From: Caldilineaceae bacterium
GTDB taxonomy: Bacteria; Chloroflexota; Anaerolineae; Caldilineales; Caldilineaceae
Assembly: GCA_022821585.1 (NCBI GenBank)
Contig: JAJEDI010000026.1
Coordinates: forward strand, 1 to 64,000
Reading direction: 5' to 3'
Length of the DNA stretch: 64,000 nucleotides
Under the pieces are notes generated by a model that saw only the letters and a program-made list of their open reading frames with translations, was not told the origin of the DNA and ran no database searches. Positions 34,150 to 43,156 of this stretch are shown piece after piece; the first letter of the stretch is position 1; each line of letters starts with the position of its first letter. The position numbers were made by a program, and so were the translations under genes.

Positions 34150-35358
34150 ATGCCCAGATACATCGTTATCGGCGGAGGGGCTATCGGACTGAATGCCGCC
34201 TACCAATTGGCGCGCATGCAGTCCGGCAAGGTTACGCTTTTGGAGAAGGGTCTGGTCGGCGATGGTTCCAGCAGCCGAGCCGGCGGCATTATTACCGGAC
34301 TGCTTTGGTCGGAGACGGGCGTTCTGGCGCGCATGATCAGTCTGCGCCTTTACCAGGAGTTGAGCACGGACCTAGAACAGTACGGCTACCGTTTCCAGGA
34401 CGTCGGCTGCCTGAATCTCTTCGACCCTGCGTCCTGGAAGGAACGGGAAGAGTTACTTCCCATGTATGACAGGTTGGGATTCGGTTACGAGATTCTCGAC
34501 GACGCGCAGATGCGGGGGCGCTGGCCCGATCTGACGCCTGAAGCCGACCTGGTTGGACTTCACGACAACCTGGGGGGCTACAGTGAGCCGCATGAGTTCG
34601 TGCCGGCGCTGGCCAGGCGCTGCCGGGATCTCGGTGTGGAAATACGCGAAAACGCGCAAGTCGAAGATTTGCAGATCGATAATGGTCGCGTCGTCGGAGT
34701 GCAGACTGCGATGGGCCTGCTGGAGGCTGATGCGGTGATCTGCACTGTCCACGCCTGGACGGTGACGTTCATGGCGCGTTGCGGTACGCGGTTGCCGATC
34801 AAGTCCTTTGTCCACCAGCGATACGTCTCATCGGAACTGCAGGAACGCGTTGCGTTTCCGGTCATCAACGCCAACCCCTACGGCGGGTATATCCGACCGG
34901 CACGTTTGGGTACGACAGACTTTCGCATTCTGGCGGGAGGGGAGACTGAAGAAAGGGAGGAGCAGCGCGTTGATGATCTTGCGTTTCGAATGTCGGAGCT
35001 TAGGGCTCCGGAAAGTGTACGTAGCAGCCTGGCGACGAATCTGACGCCTCTCGTTCCTAAACTGGCTACGACCCGCTGGGAGACAGAGCAGGTCGGGCTG
35101 ATTTCCTACTCGCTAGACAGTGAGCCGATCCTGGGGAAGTTGCCTGAGTTGCCTGGGCTGGTGGTGGGGGCCGCCTTCCATTCGGGTGGGCTCGCCTACA
35201 GTCCGGTGGCAGGACTGCTGCTGGCTGAGCTTGCGGCCGGTGAATCGACGAGCGTTGAAATCTCCTCATTCTCGCCGGACCGGTTTTCGGCAGAAGATAC
35301 TGACGCCTACCTGGCATCGACCTGGGTTCAGGGCGAAGCTCTTCGGCGGCGCCATTGA
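34150..35358 (+). CDS. FAD-dependent oxidoreductase (DAO family)
   Basis: The 402-aa protein belongs to the D-amino-acid oxidase/sarcosine-oxidase-like family. The FAD-binding dinucleotide motif is YIVIGGGAIGLNAAYQLA at residues 4-21, followed by the acidic ribose-binding end VTLLEKG. The C-terminal VVGAAFHSGGLAYSPVAG is the usual second FAD contact. The start at 34150 places the motif at the N-terminus; an upstream in-frame ATG at 34072 would add an unrelated leader. Oxidation of an imported amine or amino acid is a reasonable guess. It precedes the promoter of the triple binding-protein block by about 30 bp. Confidence 0.87.
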   Translation: MPRYIVIGGGAIGLNAAYQLARMQSGKVTLLEKGLVGDGSSSRAGGIITGLLWSETGVLARMISLRLYQELSTDLEQYGYRFQDVGCLNLFDPASWKEREELLPMYDRLGFGYEILDDAQMRGRWPDLTPEADLVGLHDNLGGYSEPHEFVPALARRCRDLGVEIRENAQVEDLQIDNGRVVGVQTAMGLLEADAVICTVHAWTVTFMARCGTRLPIKSFVHQRYVSSELQERVAFPVINANPYGGYIRPARLGTTDFRILAGGETEEREEQRVDDLAFRMSELRAPESVRSSLATNLTPLVPKLATTRWETEQVGLISYSLDSEPILGKLPELPGLVVGAAFHSGGLAYSPVAGLLLAELAAGESTSVEISSFSPDRFSAEDTDAYLASTWVQGEALRRRH

Positions 35359-35386
35359 TTAGGCAGCGCGAAGCGGCTGCCCAACC

Positions 35387-35415
35387 TTGACAAAACGGCA
35401 ACATTTTGGCATAGT
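35387..35415 (+). promoter_or_regulatory. Promoter for the triple binding-protein block
   Basis: TTGACA at 35387-35392 and CATAGT at 35410-35415 are 17 bp apart. A TG one base before the -10 (35407-35408) makes it an extended -10 promoter. The leader to the gene at 35643 would be about 220 nt and includes a GCCCC-cgata-GGGGC hairpin (35586-35600). Confidence 0.62.
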
Positions 35416-35428
35416 TGCGGCGTCCGCA
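35416..35428. promoter_or_regulatory. Palindrome at transcription start (candidate operator)
   Basis: TGCGG-CGT-CCGCA directly follows the -10 box, overlapping the expected start site. Like the palindrome at 18995, it begins TGCG and ends CGCA. Confidence 0.4.
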
Positions 35429-35642
35429 CGGGCCGCCCAAAATTATACGCGTGCAGCCGCGCGAACCTTCACTGGCGATGACCTGTTGCCGGATCTGATT
35501 GGCGCAAAAGAGCCCATTCTGTTGGGAAAGCGAAAGTCAGAGTGACAGTCGGCTTGCAAAAGTCATTTCTGTCCAGTCCACCGTTGCCCCCGATAGGGGC
35601 GAAATCAACCAAGTTCCGTCAACTTCATAAGGGGAAACACAC

Positions 35643-37319
35643 ATGAGACAATGGCATCTCCGATTCGCAATATCTGCGCTTCTCTTGCTTACGGTTGTCC
35701 TGGGCGCGTGCGCGGCGCCGGCGGCCCCGGCGCCCGCTGATTCAGGCGCGGCCATGGCCGACGAAGGCGAAATGATGGGCCGGCCGTTGCCGGATGACGC
35801 AGCCGAAGAGCAGGTGATCCGCTATGTGGCCAGAGGATTTGGCCGGTTGAATCCCGCAGCAGAGGGTGGATTCGGGCGATTCATCATCGCCCATATGTTT
35901 ATGCCCTTCTTCCTCCGCGATGCGGACCACAACCTTTCACCCTGGTTGGCTACGGGCATTGACGCCAATGACGACCAGACCGTCTACACCATTCACATTC
36001 ACCCGGACGCGGTCTGGAATGATGGCTCACCGGTCCTCGCCAGAGAGGCCAAGGAGTACTGGGAATACGGCCTGCATCCCGAAAAGTGCGCTGGGTGCTA
36101 CCTTGCCCTATTCACAGGTTTTGACCTGATTGATGGGGCGCAAGCCGTGATCGATGGTGAAGCCGAAGAGATCTCCGGCGTGGTCGCCGTTGACGACAAA
36201 ACGCTTCAGGTCACGCTAAGCACTTCCGATCCGTTGTTCCCGCAGCGTGTCGCCCTCTTCGACACCGGGTTCGTTAAGGTAGAGGACATCACTGGCGAGG
36301 GCTTCTCGGCCACTGCCGAAACGCGCGTCAATGGCCCGTTCATGCTTCAGGACTGGGACGTAGACGAGCAGAAGTTCGAAATCGTGCAGAATCCGATGTG
36401 GTGGGGCGACAAGAAGCCGTTCATCGAGCGTATCATTGCAACGCCTTCGGCTGATGAGAACATTTCGTTCATTATGTGGCAGAACGACGAGGTAGACATC
36501 GCCTTTTTCCTGACCAACGTGCGCGAGCAGTTGGAGGAAGGTACTTTTACCGTCATTCCCTACGCCACCAACCTGTTCTACACCTTCTGGGCCGGTGTGG
36601 AGCCGATCGACGATGTTAACGTACGCCGCGCTCTGGTTCATGCGGTCGACTGGCGTCCTGCCATTTCGGCTGCCTGGGAGGGCACGCGTGACGACCGTTT
36701 CATGTCGACGCTGCTGACGCCTGAGCTGCAGTGCTACAAAGAAGGCAATTGGCCAGACTTCGGTTTCGACCCCGAACTGGCCCGGGCAGAGCTGGCAGCC
36801 TCCAAGTACGGAGGCCCTGAGGACCTGCCGATGATCCGCATCAGCACCGGCGGTCAGTCGCCCAACTACATCCGCACGGCGGAGATCATGGTTGAGCAGT
36901 GGAAGAACAACCTGGGCATTACCAACGTGGAGATCCGACCCGGTTGGTTGGATGTCTGGGGCCAAGACGCAGACCTGGTCAACATTCGCCGCCAGAGCCT
37001 GGGCGCCATCTTGCCCGATCCGCCCAACTTCCTGGCCGGTCACTGGAACAACTACGGTAACGCCGAGAAGGCCGGCAGTGTGGCCGACGACGCCGAGCTG
37101 GCCGACATGATCAACGCGCTCAAAGGCATGTCGCGCGACGATCCGGAATTCTGCGCCAAGGTGCAGGAAGCCGAGGCCCGCATGCTCAGCCACTATCCCA
37201 TCATCCCCATGATCTGGGATCCCTATGGCTACAGTGTCAAGCCTCACATCAAGAATTTCGGCACCAACGTGGACAACAACTGGGCTACCCTGTTGGACAT
37301 CTATGTTGCTGAGAAGTAG
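35643..37319 (+). CDS. Family-5 binding lipoprotein, tandem copy 1
   Basis: The 558-aa lipoprotein has its lipobox at VLGAC (Cys23), an Ala/Pro/Met/Glu tether, then GRPLPDDAAEEQVIRYV, a block shared by all three tandem copies. The mature protein includes YTIHIHPDAVWNDGS and NPMWWGDKKPFIERI. AAGGGG precedes the ATG. It is the first of three paralogous binding proteins before a single permease pair; a strong intrinsic terminator follows it, so it may be the most highly expressed. Confidence 0.93.
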   Translation: MRQWHLRFAISALLLLTVVLGACAAPAAPAPADSGAAMADEGEMMGRPLPDDAAEEQVIRYVARGFGRLNPAAEGGFGRFIIAHMFMPFFLRDADHNLSPWLATGIDANDDQTVYTIHIHPDAVWNDGSPVLAREAKEYWEYGLHPEKCAGCYLALFTGFDLIDGAQAVIDGEAEEISGVVAVDDKTLQVTLSTSDPLFPQRVALFDTGFVKVEDITGEGFSATAETRVNGPFMLQDWDVDEQKFEIVQNPMWWGDKKPFIERIIATPSADENISFIMWQNDEVDIAFFLTNVREQLEEGTFTVIPYATNLFYTFWAGVEPIDDVNVRRALVHAVDWRPAISAAWEGTRDDRFMSTLLTPELQCYKEGNWPDFGFDPELARAELAASKYGGPEDLPMIRISTGGQSPNYIRTAEIMVEQWKNNLGITNVEIRPGWLDVWGQDADLVNIRRQSLGAILPDPPNFLAGHWNNYGNAEKAGSVADDAELADMINALKGMSRDDPEFCAKVQEAEARMLSHYPIIPMIWDPYGYSVKPHIKNFGTNVDNNWATLLDIYVAEK

Positions 37320-37326
37320 ATAGCAG

Positions 37327-37361
37327 GGGGTGAGAGTTTCTCCAGGCTCTCACCCCTTTTT
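37327..37361 (+). terminator. Intrinsic terminator
   Basis: GGGGTGAGAG (37327-37336) pairs perfectly with CTCTCACCCC (37347-37356) over a 10-nt loop and is followed by TTTTT. This is the best rho-independent terminator of the window, placed between two binding-protein genes. Confidence 0.85.
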
Positions 37362-37413
37362 GATTTATTACGGTGGTTCTCAAATCGATTCACTTTAACG
37401 GAGGTTGAACCCG

Positions 37414-39087
37414 ATGAAAGACAGAGTCCATCTTTTCTACGTAGTAACGCTCTTCCTTGTCGCTGCTCTGGCCTTGTCGGCCTGTGCGGCACCGGCTGCC
37501 CCGGCTGACGATGGGGGCGCGGCCATGGCGGATGAGGGAGAGGCGATGGAAGGCAGGCCGCTACCGGACGACGCTGCTGAAGAGCAGGTTATCCGCTATG
37601 TGACCCGTGATCTCAGCCGCCTTAACCCGGCTTCAGAGTCTGGTTTTGGCCGCCCCTGGATTTCCCACATGTGGATGCCGTTCTTCCTGCGGGATCGCAA
37701 CCACGATCTGCATCCGTGGCTGGCGACCGATTGGGAGGTTAATGACGACAATTCGGTCTATACGATCCACATCAATCCCGATGCCACCTGGTCGGACGGC
37801 TCCCCGGTTGTGGCGCAGGAAGCCATTGATTTCTGGTCTTGGGCGCTTAGCCCCAGTTGCATAAGCTGCTGGACCTACCTGCGGCTCGGCGTTGTTGAGG
37901 GCGCACAGGCTGTTATTGACGGTGAAGCGGACACGATCACCGGCTTGACTGCTATCGATGACAAGACACTTCAGATTACCCTTGCGGAACCAAGCCCGAC
38001 CTTTATGGCCAGTATGGCCCACTACAACACGGGCTTCGTCAAGATGGAGGACGTGAACGCCGACGAGTTCGCTGCGGATGCCAACACCCGCGTCAACGGC
38101 CCGTTCCAGATCAAGGTCTGGGACCTGGATGAGCGCGAGTATGAAATCGTGCAGAATCCCAACTGGTGGGGAGACAGGAAGCCGTATATCGAACGCATCG
38201 TTGCCCAATGGTCCAACGACGAGAACATCACTTACATTATGTGGCAGGATGGCGAGGCCGATATCGCCCACTGGTTCACAAACATCCGCGAACCACTGCG
38301 GGCCGAAAGCCCTGAGTTGTTCGTGCTGATCCCCTATGCCACGAACTTCTACTTTGCGCTTCACACCTCCAAGCCGCCTTTGGATGACCTCAACGTGCGG
38401 CGGGCGCTGCTGCACGCGGTAGACTGGGATCTGGCCATTAGCGCCGCCTACGAAGGCTCGCGCGACGAACGCGTGATGAAGACACACATCACACCCGAGT
38501 TGCCCTGTTTCGTAGCGGATAACTGGCCCGACTTCGGATACGATCCGGAACTGGCCAAGCAGGAACTGGCAGCTTCCAAGTATGGCGGACCCGAAGACCT
38601 GCCCAAGATCCGCATCTCCAGCGGCGGCCAGTCGCCCAACTACCTGCGCACCGCTGAGATTATGGCGGAGCAGTGGAAGAACGTGTTGGGCATTACCGAT
38701 GTCGAAATCCGGCCGGGTTGGGGCGATGCCTGGGGCCAGGAGGCGGACCTTGTAAACGTCCAGCGCAATAGCTGGGGCGCGACAATTCCCGATCCTGCAG
38801 CCATGATCACCGGTCTGTGGAAGTATTACACGAATCCCGATCATGTCGCCTTGGTGGATGATGAGTTGGACGCCATGATGGCCGAACTTCCAACCCTCGA
38901 CCCCAACAGTGCTGAGTACTGCGAAAAGGTCTCTGCGGCAGAGAAACGGCTGCTCGGCCACTACTACTTCCTGCCCATGATCTGGGACCTGTACGAATAC
39001 GTCGTGCAGCCTTACGTCAAGAATTTCGATGCCAACGTGGACAACAACTGGTCCACGCTGCTCGATATCTACATTGCAGAGCGCTAA
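37414..39087 (+). CDS. Family-5 binding lipoprotein, tandem copy 2
   Basis: The 557-aa product has its lipobox at ALSAC (Cys24), then the shared tether and GRPLPDDAAEEQVIRYV. The core shows YTIHINPDATWSDGS and NPNWWGDRKPYIERI. GGAGG at 37400-37404 sets the ATG at 37414 as start; a TTG at 37405 adds only three residues. The three copies differ in the likely ligand-contact regions (for example NATNFYFALHTSK versus YATNLFYTFWAGV), suggesting related but different ligands for one permease. Confidence 0.93.
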   Translation: MKDRVHLFYVVTLFLVAALALSACAAPAAPADDGGAAMADEGEAMEGRPLPDDAAEEQVIRYVTRDLSRLNPASESGFGRPWISHMWMPFFLRDRNHDLHPWLATDWEVNDDNSVYTIHINPDATWSDGSPVVAQEAIDFWSWALSPSCISCWTYLRLGVVEGAQAVIDGEADTITGLTAIDDKTLQITLAEPSPTFMASMAHYNTGFVKMEDVNADEFAADANTRVNGPFQIKVWDLDEREYEIVQNPNWWGDRKPYIERIVAQWSNDENITYIMWQDGEADIAHWFTNIREPLRAESPELFVLIPYATNFYFALHTSKPPLDDLNVRRALLHAVDWDLAISAAYEGSRDERVMKTHITPELPCFVADNWPDFGYDPELAKQELAASKYGGPEDLPKIRISSGGQSPNYLRTAEIMAEQWKNVLGITDVEIRPGWGDAWGQEADLVNVQRNSWGATIPDPAAMITGLWKYYTNPDHVALVDDELDAMMAELPTLDPNSAEYCEKVSAAEKRLLGHYYFLPMIWDLYEYVVQPYVKNFDANVDNNWSTLLDIYIAER

Positions 39088-39106
39088 GTAAGTGCTGACA
39101 GTAGAG

Positions 39107-39134
39107 GGGTGGAATGGAGTCGGCTATTCCACCC
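39107..39134 (+). terminator. Hairpin between binding-protein genes
   Basis: GGGTGGAAT at 39107-39115 pairs with ATTCCACCC at 39126-39134 over a 10-nt loop, followed by a T/C-rich stretch. It is probably a weak terminator or attenuator. Confidence 0.6.
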
Positions 39135-39192
39135 TTCTTCGTTGCTCTACAGTATTGTGCTTCGACTCTAAGAGGATAGGAGGATGATACCG

Positions 39193-40884
39193 GTGAAAGG
39201 CAAAATGCAGTCGAACCTGTATGCTTCGTTGCTGCTCGTGCTGGCGCTGATTGTTACGGCGTGTGCGGCGCCGGCCGGACCGGCGGCGTCCGACTCCGGC
39301 GGCGCCATGGCGGACGATGGGGAAGAGATGGCCGGGCGTCCGTTGCCGGACGATGCCGCGGAGGAGCAAGTAATCCGGTATGTGACTCGCAACTTCAGTC
39401 GCATGAATCCGGCCTCTGAAGGTGGTTTTGGCAGGCCTTTCGTCTCGCACATTTGGATGACCCTTTTCCTGCGAGACTATGAGCACCATCCGCAACCCTG
39501 GCTGGCCACCGGCTATGACGTGAGTGATGATGGCCTGACCTACACTATCCACATTCACCCCGACGCCATCTGGTCTGATGGTTCAGCGGTCACGGCGCAG
39601 GATGTGAAGGTGTACTGGGAGTATGCGGTAAGTCCTGACTGTATCGGCTGCCGCATGTTCAACTACAGCGCCATCAAATTGATTGAAGGCATCCAGCCGG
39701 TCGTTGACGGCGAAGCGGACGAGATTCCGGGCCTGGTGGCGGTGGATGACAAGACGTTGGAGATCACGCTGGTCGCCCCGAAGCCGATTATTATCGACAC
39801 GCTGGCGAACTACAATACCGCGATTGTAAAATTGGAGGACATTCTGGAGGGCGGCGAGTTTTGGGCTGCCGACGGCACGGCGCGAGTGAACGGCCCCTTC
39901 AAGGTCAAAGTCTGGGACCCGGACACGCAGGAGTATGAAGTAGAGCAGAATCCGATGTGGTGGGGCGACAGAAAGCCCTACATTGAACGGATCATCGGTC
40001 AGGCGTCGGCCGACGAGAACGTCTCCTTCATCATGTGGCAGAACGATGAGGTAGACATCGCCCACTGGCTCACCAACATCCGCGAGCCGCTGCGGGCCGA
40101 GAATCCGGAGAGCTTCACACTGATCCCGTATGCCACCAACTTCTTCTACACATTGAATACGTCACTGCCTCCGTTCGATGACATCAACGTGCGACGGGCA
40201 CTGGTACATGCGGTGGACTGGGACCTGGCGATCGACGCGGCGTGGGAAGGGGCGCGCAGTGACCGCGTCATGAAGACCCATCTCACGCCGGAGATCCAGT
40301 GTTACAAAGCGGACAACTGGCCGGATTTCGGTTACAATCCCGAACTGGCCAAAGAGGAACTGGCAGCCTCCAAGTACGGTGGACCGGACGACCTGCCTAA
40401 GATCCGCATCACCACGAACGGCCAGTCGCCCAACTATATCCGAACGGCCGAAATCATGATGGAGATGTGGAAGAACAACCTGGGCATCACCAATGTCGAG
40501 ATGCGCCCAGGACGCATTGACGCCTGGGGCCAGGAGGGCGAAGAGGTACAGGTGTTGCGGCGCAGTTCCGGTGCTGTCATTCCGGATTCTGCCGAATGGA
40601 TGAACGGCTTCTACCAAAGGCTGGGCAATCCGGCCAGGCAGATCAATATCGTGGATGAAGAGTTAGGTGCGCTAGTGGACGAGATGGCGCTCTACTCATC
40701 CGCTGACCCCGAATACTGTGACTTCGTGCAGCAGGTTGAGTCGCGCATTCTGGGGCACTATTACTTGCTGCCGATGATCTGGGATCTGTACGAATACAAC
40801 ACAAAGCCATGGATTATCGGCTTTGACACGAACGTAGACAACAACTGGACTTCGCTACTTGACATGTACGTAGCGAAGCGTTAG
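39193..40884 (+). CDS. Family-5 binding lipoprotein, tandem copy 3
   Basis: The 563-aa product has its lipobox at IVTAC (Cys24 from this start), the same tether and GRPLPDDAAEEQVIRYV. I chose GTG at 39193, since GGAGG (39179-39183) sits nine bases upstream; an ATG at 39184 directly abuts that site, and another ATG at 39205 is also possible. Core motifs are YTIHIHPDAIWSDGS and NPMWWGDRKPYIERI. It is closest to the permease pair that all three copies probably share. Confidence 0.92.
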   Translation: MKGKMQSNLYASLLLVLALIVTACAAPAGPAASDSGGAMADDGEEMAGRPLPDDAAEEQVIRYVTRNFSRMNPASEGGFGRPFVSHIWMTLFLRDYEHHPQPWLATGYDVSDDGLTYTIHIHPDAIWSDGSAVTAQDVKVYWEYAVSPDCIGCRMFNYSAIKLIEGIQPVVDGEADEIPGLVAVDDKTLEITLVAPKPIIIDTLANYNTAIVKLEDILEGGEFWAADGTARVNGPFKVKVWDPDTQEYEVEQNPMWWGDRKPYIERIIGQASADENVSFIMWQNDEVDIAHWLTNIREPLRAENPESFTLIPYATNFFYTLNTSLPPFDDINVRRALVHAVDWDLAIDAAWEGARSDRVMKTHLTPEIQCYKADNWPDFGYNPELAKEELAASKYGGPDDLPKIRITTNGQSPNYIRTAEIMMEMWKNNLGITNVEMRPGRIDAWGQEGEEVQVLRRSSGAVIPDSAEWMNGFYQRLGNPARQINIVDEELGALVDEMALYSSADPEYCDFVQQVESRILGHYYLLPMIWDLYEYNTKPWIIGFDTNVDNNWTSLLDMYVAKR

Positions 40885-40911
40885 CTGTTGACAGGAACAG
40901 AGTCGGGCTAG

Positions 40912-40940
40912 CGCTGCCGGGGACGGCAGATCCGGCAGCG
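40912..40940 (+). terminator. Hairpin after binding-protein gene (attenuator)
   Basis: CGCTGCCGG at 40912-40920 pairs with CCGGCAGCG at 40932-40940 over an 11-nt loop, with no T-tract. Same position as the hairpins after the other binding-protein genes. Confidence 0.5.
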
Positions 40941-40978
40941 ATGGCCCATTGTGATTTGCATCCCTGAGGAGATGCAGC

Positions 40979-41929
40979 ATGTTCATTTATACCCTGAAGC
41001 GCCTTGCAGTCGCCGTCCCCACGTTCATCGCGGTGCTCCTCATCACGTTCACGCTGACGGTGATCAGCCCGTTCGATCCGGTGGCGATGATGATGACCCA
41101 GTTTGAAGGCACGCTGGACACGCTTGCCAAAGAGGAGGTCATCGAGAGAATCCGGGACCAGTACGGGCTGAACGATTCTTACTGGGTCCAGTTCACCCGC
41201 TGGATTGGGCGGTTGATGCAGGGGGACCTGGGTATCTCGATCAACGGCCAGCGCAATGTGCTGCGCATGATCGTTAAGACCTTTCCCATCTCCTTCCAAT
41301 TAGGTTTGGCCGGGGCTGTGGTAACCACGATTTTGGGGATCCCCTTGGGCTGTATTGCCGCGCTCAAGCAGAATACCTGGTTAGACTATACAATTGTTGG
41401 CGGCACGCTCGGTTTTCGGACCGTTCCGGTCTTTGTGCTTGCGCCACTGCTATTGGTCCTCTTTGTCCTCGTGCTCGACATTATGAGGGTGCCGCGCGGC
41501 TGGGACGGCCTCTTCCAGTCGAAGGTGTTACTCCCGGTCTTCATTCTTGCATTGGGACCCTTGCCGGTCGTTGTCCGGCAGACGCGCGCTGCCGTGCTGG
41601 AAGTTTTTTCAATGGACTATGTTCGGACAGCCAAGATGAAGGGGCTGCATATGTGGCGCATTATTATTCGCCACATCCTGCGCAACGCGCTGATTCCGGT
41701 GGTCACGACGCTGGGTTTCATCGCCGAGGGACTCATTGTCGGCAGCATTTTCCTAGACAGCATTTTCGCCATTCCCGGTTTTGGGGGTGTGGCGGAAGCC
41801 GGTTTTCGCGGTTTCGACTACCCGGTCATAATGGGCGTTACCATGGTCAGCGCCGTCATGATTATTCTTACAAACCTTATCGTCGACCTGGTGTATCCCT
41901 TCCTCGACCCTCGGATTAAGATCGAGTAA
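40979..41929 (+). CDS. ABC transporter permease, DppB/OppB type
   Basis: A 316-aa permease: N-terminal MFIYTLKRLAVAVPTFI helix, the RDQYGLNDSYWVQFTRWIGR and LMQGDLGIS segments, and an EAA loop near residue 211 (MDYVRTAKMKGLHMWRIIIR). The end is LVYPFLDPRIKIE. GAGGAG is seven bases before the ATG. It is similar to the DppB-type protein at 2324 (GWDGLFQSK versus GWDGLFSSK), pointing to related importers, but no ATPase gene follows here. Confidence 0.93.
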   Translation: MFIYTLKRLAVAVPTFIAVLLITFTLTVISPFDPVAMMMTQFEGTLDTLAKEEVIERIRDQYGLNDSYWVQFTRWIGRLMQGDLGISINGQRNVLRMIVKTFPISFQLGLAGAVVTTILGIPLGCIAALKQNTWLDYTIVGGTLGFRTVPVFVLAPLLLVLFVLVLDIMRVPRGWDGLFQSKVLLPVFILALGPLPVVVRQTRAAVLEVFSMDYVRTAKMKGLHMWRIIIRHILRNALIPVVTTLGFIAEGLIVGSIFLDSIFAIPGFGGVAEAGFRGFDYPVIMGVTMVSAVMIILTNLIVDLVYPFLDPRIKIE

Positions 41930-42014
41930 TCTAAATGTCGGGTCTTGAAACGTGGGCAGCCAGACAAACGAACTGCCTCCGCCAATTTGACCGGCATATC
42001 AGGAAAATCATTAG

Positions 42015-43007
42015 ATGAGCGAAAGCAGCGAGAGAGTATCGAACGAGAGCTTGGGAGAAGTGCTTGCCGGGGATGGCGCTCTCAGGACGCGGTCGCTCTG
42101 GAAGGATGCAATAGGACGGCTGCTGCGCAATCGTCTTTCCATAATTGGTCTCATCATCACTGTTTTGTTGCTAATCTCCGCTCTCTTCGGCCCCTACATC
42201 GCCCCCTACTCCTATACTGAGCAGGACCTGCTAAATGTAGCCAAAATGCCCAGCCCCGATCACTGGCTGGGCACGGATGAGATTGGTAGAGACCTGTTCA
42301 GCCGGGTGCTGTGGGGTGCGCGCACGGCGACGCTCGTCGCGATCTTTACCACCTTTATCAGTGTTATCATCGGCGTCATTGTGGGCGCCATCGCCGGCTA
42401 CGGCGGCGCGCTGGCAGACAACATCACCGGACGCATCATCGACATAGTAATGTCCGTACCAGGGCTGCTCCTGGCGGCGTTGATCGCCGTATCGATCAAG
42501 GAGCCGGTTGTATCGTGGGCCGAAAACGTTTACGATACGACCGGCTTTCCTCTGTTCGCAGACACAACCTGGCTCGACCTACTGGTCGTTTTTGGGGGGC
42601 TGGCGTTTGTCTCCTGGCCCGGCTACGCCCGTTTGATCCGAGGACAGATCTTTTCTCTGCGCGAGGAACAGTACATTGAGGCAGCAAAGTCTGTCGGTGT
42701 CTCAGAACTCAAGATCGCACTGCGTCACCTTTTGCCTAATGCCATCGGGCCGGTCATCGTTACCTTGACATTCAGCTTTTCCAGTGCGATGGTCCTCGAG
42801 TCTTCGCTCAGTTACCTGGGCATCGGCGTTCAGCCGCCCCAGGCGAGTTGGGGCAATATGATCGCTTCCAACATCGGCAGCTGGTCCTATCGCCCGTGGC
42901 TTGTGGCAGTGCCGGCATTGACCCTGGCCTTCGTAACGCTGGGCATCAATTTCCTGGGCGACGGTCTCAATGACGCCCTCAACCCCAGGTCGAAACGTTC
43001 GATCTGA
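42015..43007 (+). CDS. ABC transporter permease, DppC/OppC type
   Basis: This 330-aa permease has LGTDEIGRDLFSRVLWGARTA, a long insertion around residues 155-180 (EPVVSWAENVYDTTGFPLF) matched by a similar insert in the permease at 3368, an EAA loop near 216 and the C-terminal FLGDGLNDALNPR. It pairs with the preceding gene. The shared insert supports a common origin with the complete importer at 471-6484, whose ATPases could serve both. Confidence 0.93.
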   Translation: MSESSERVSNESLGEVLAGDGALRTRSLWKDAIGRLLRNRLSIIGLIITVLLLISALFGPYIAPYSYTEQDLLNVAKMPSPDHWLGTDEIGRDLFSRVLWGARTATLVAIFTTFISVIIGVIVGAIAGYGGALADNITGRIIDIVMSVPGLLLAALIAVSIKEPVVSWAENVYDTTGFPLFADTTWLDLLVVFGGLAFVSWPGYARLIRGQIFSLREEQYIEAAKSVGVSELKIALRHLLPNAIGPVIVTLTFSFSSAMVLESSLSYLGIGVQPPQASWGNMIASNIGSWSYRPWLVAVPALTLAFVTLGINFLGDGLNDALNPRSKRSI

Positions 43008-43045
43008 CGGACGTCTCACCGACCAGGACGGTTGCGAAGGACGCC

Positions 43046-43069
43046 GGGTCAAAGTGGCCAGACCCCTTT
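43046..43069 (+). terminator. Weak terminator-like hairpin
   Basis: GGGTC at 43046-43050 and GACCC at 43061-43065 are followed by CTTTT. The stem is short, so it would be inefficient. Confidence 0.3.
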
Positions 43070-43156
43070 TCGCTGCGATAGTTCCCATTCTCCAAAGTTC
43101 AGAGCCAGCAAGATCCCCATAGTCAGACAAATATAGTGAGAGACTAAGGAGTTACC

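Noticed and set aside
36216..37247. 343-codon open frame on the minus strand
   Set aside because: Antisense shadow of the binding-protein gene at 35643, with no recognisable motif.
37633..38961. 442-codon open frame on the minus strand
   Set aside because: It lies fully inside the binding-protein gene at 37414; GC-rich codon use keeps the antisense frame open. The translation is His/Arg/Val-rich with no domain.
43133..43138. TATAGT as a -10 box before the dehydrogenase at 43157
   Set aside because: No -35 at the right distance and it lies only 19 bp before the start codon.
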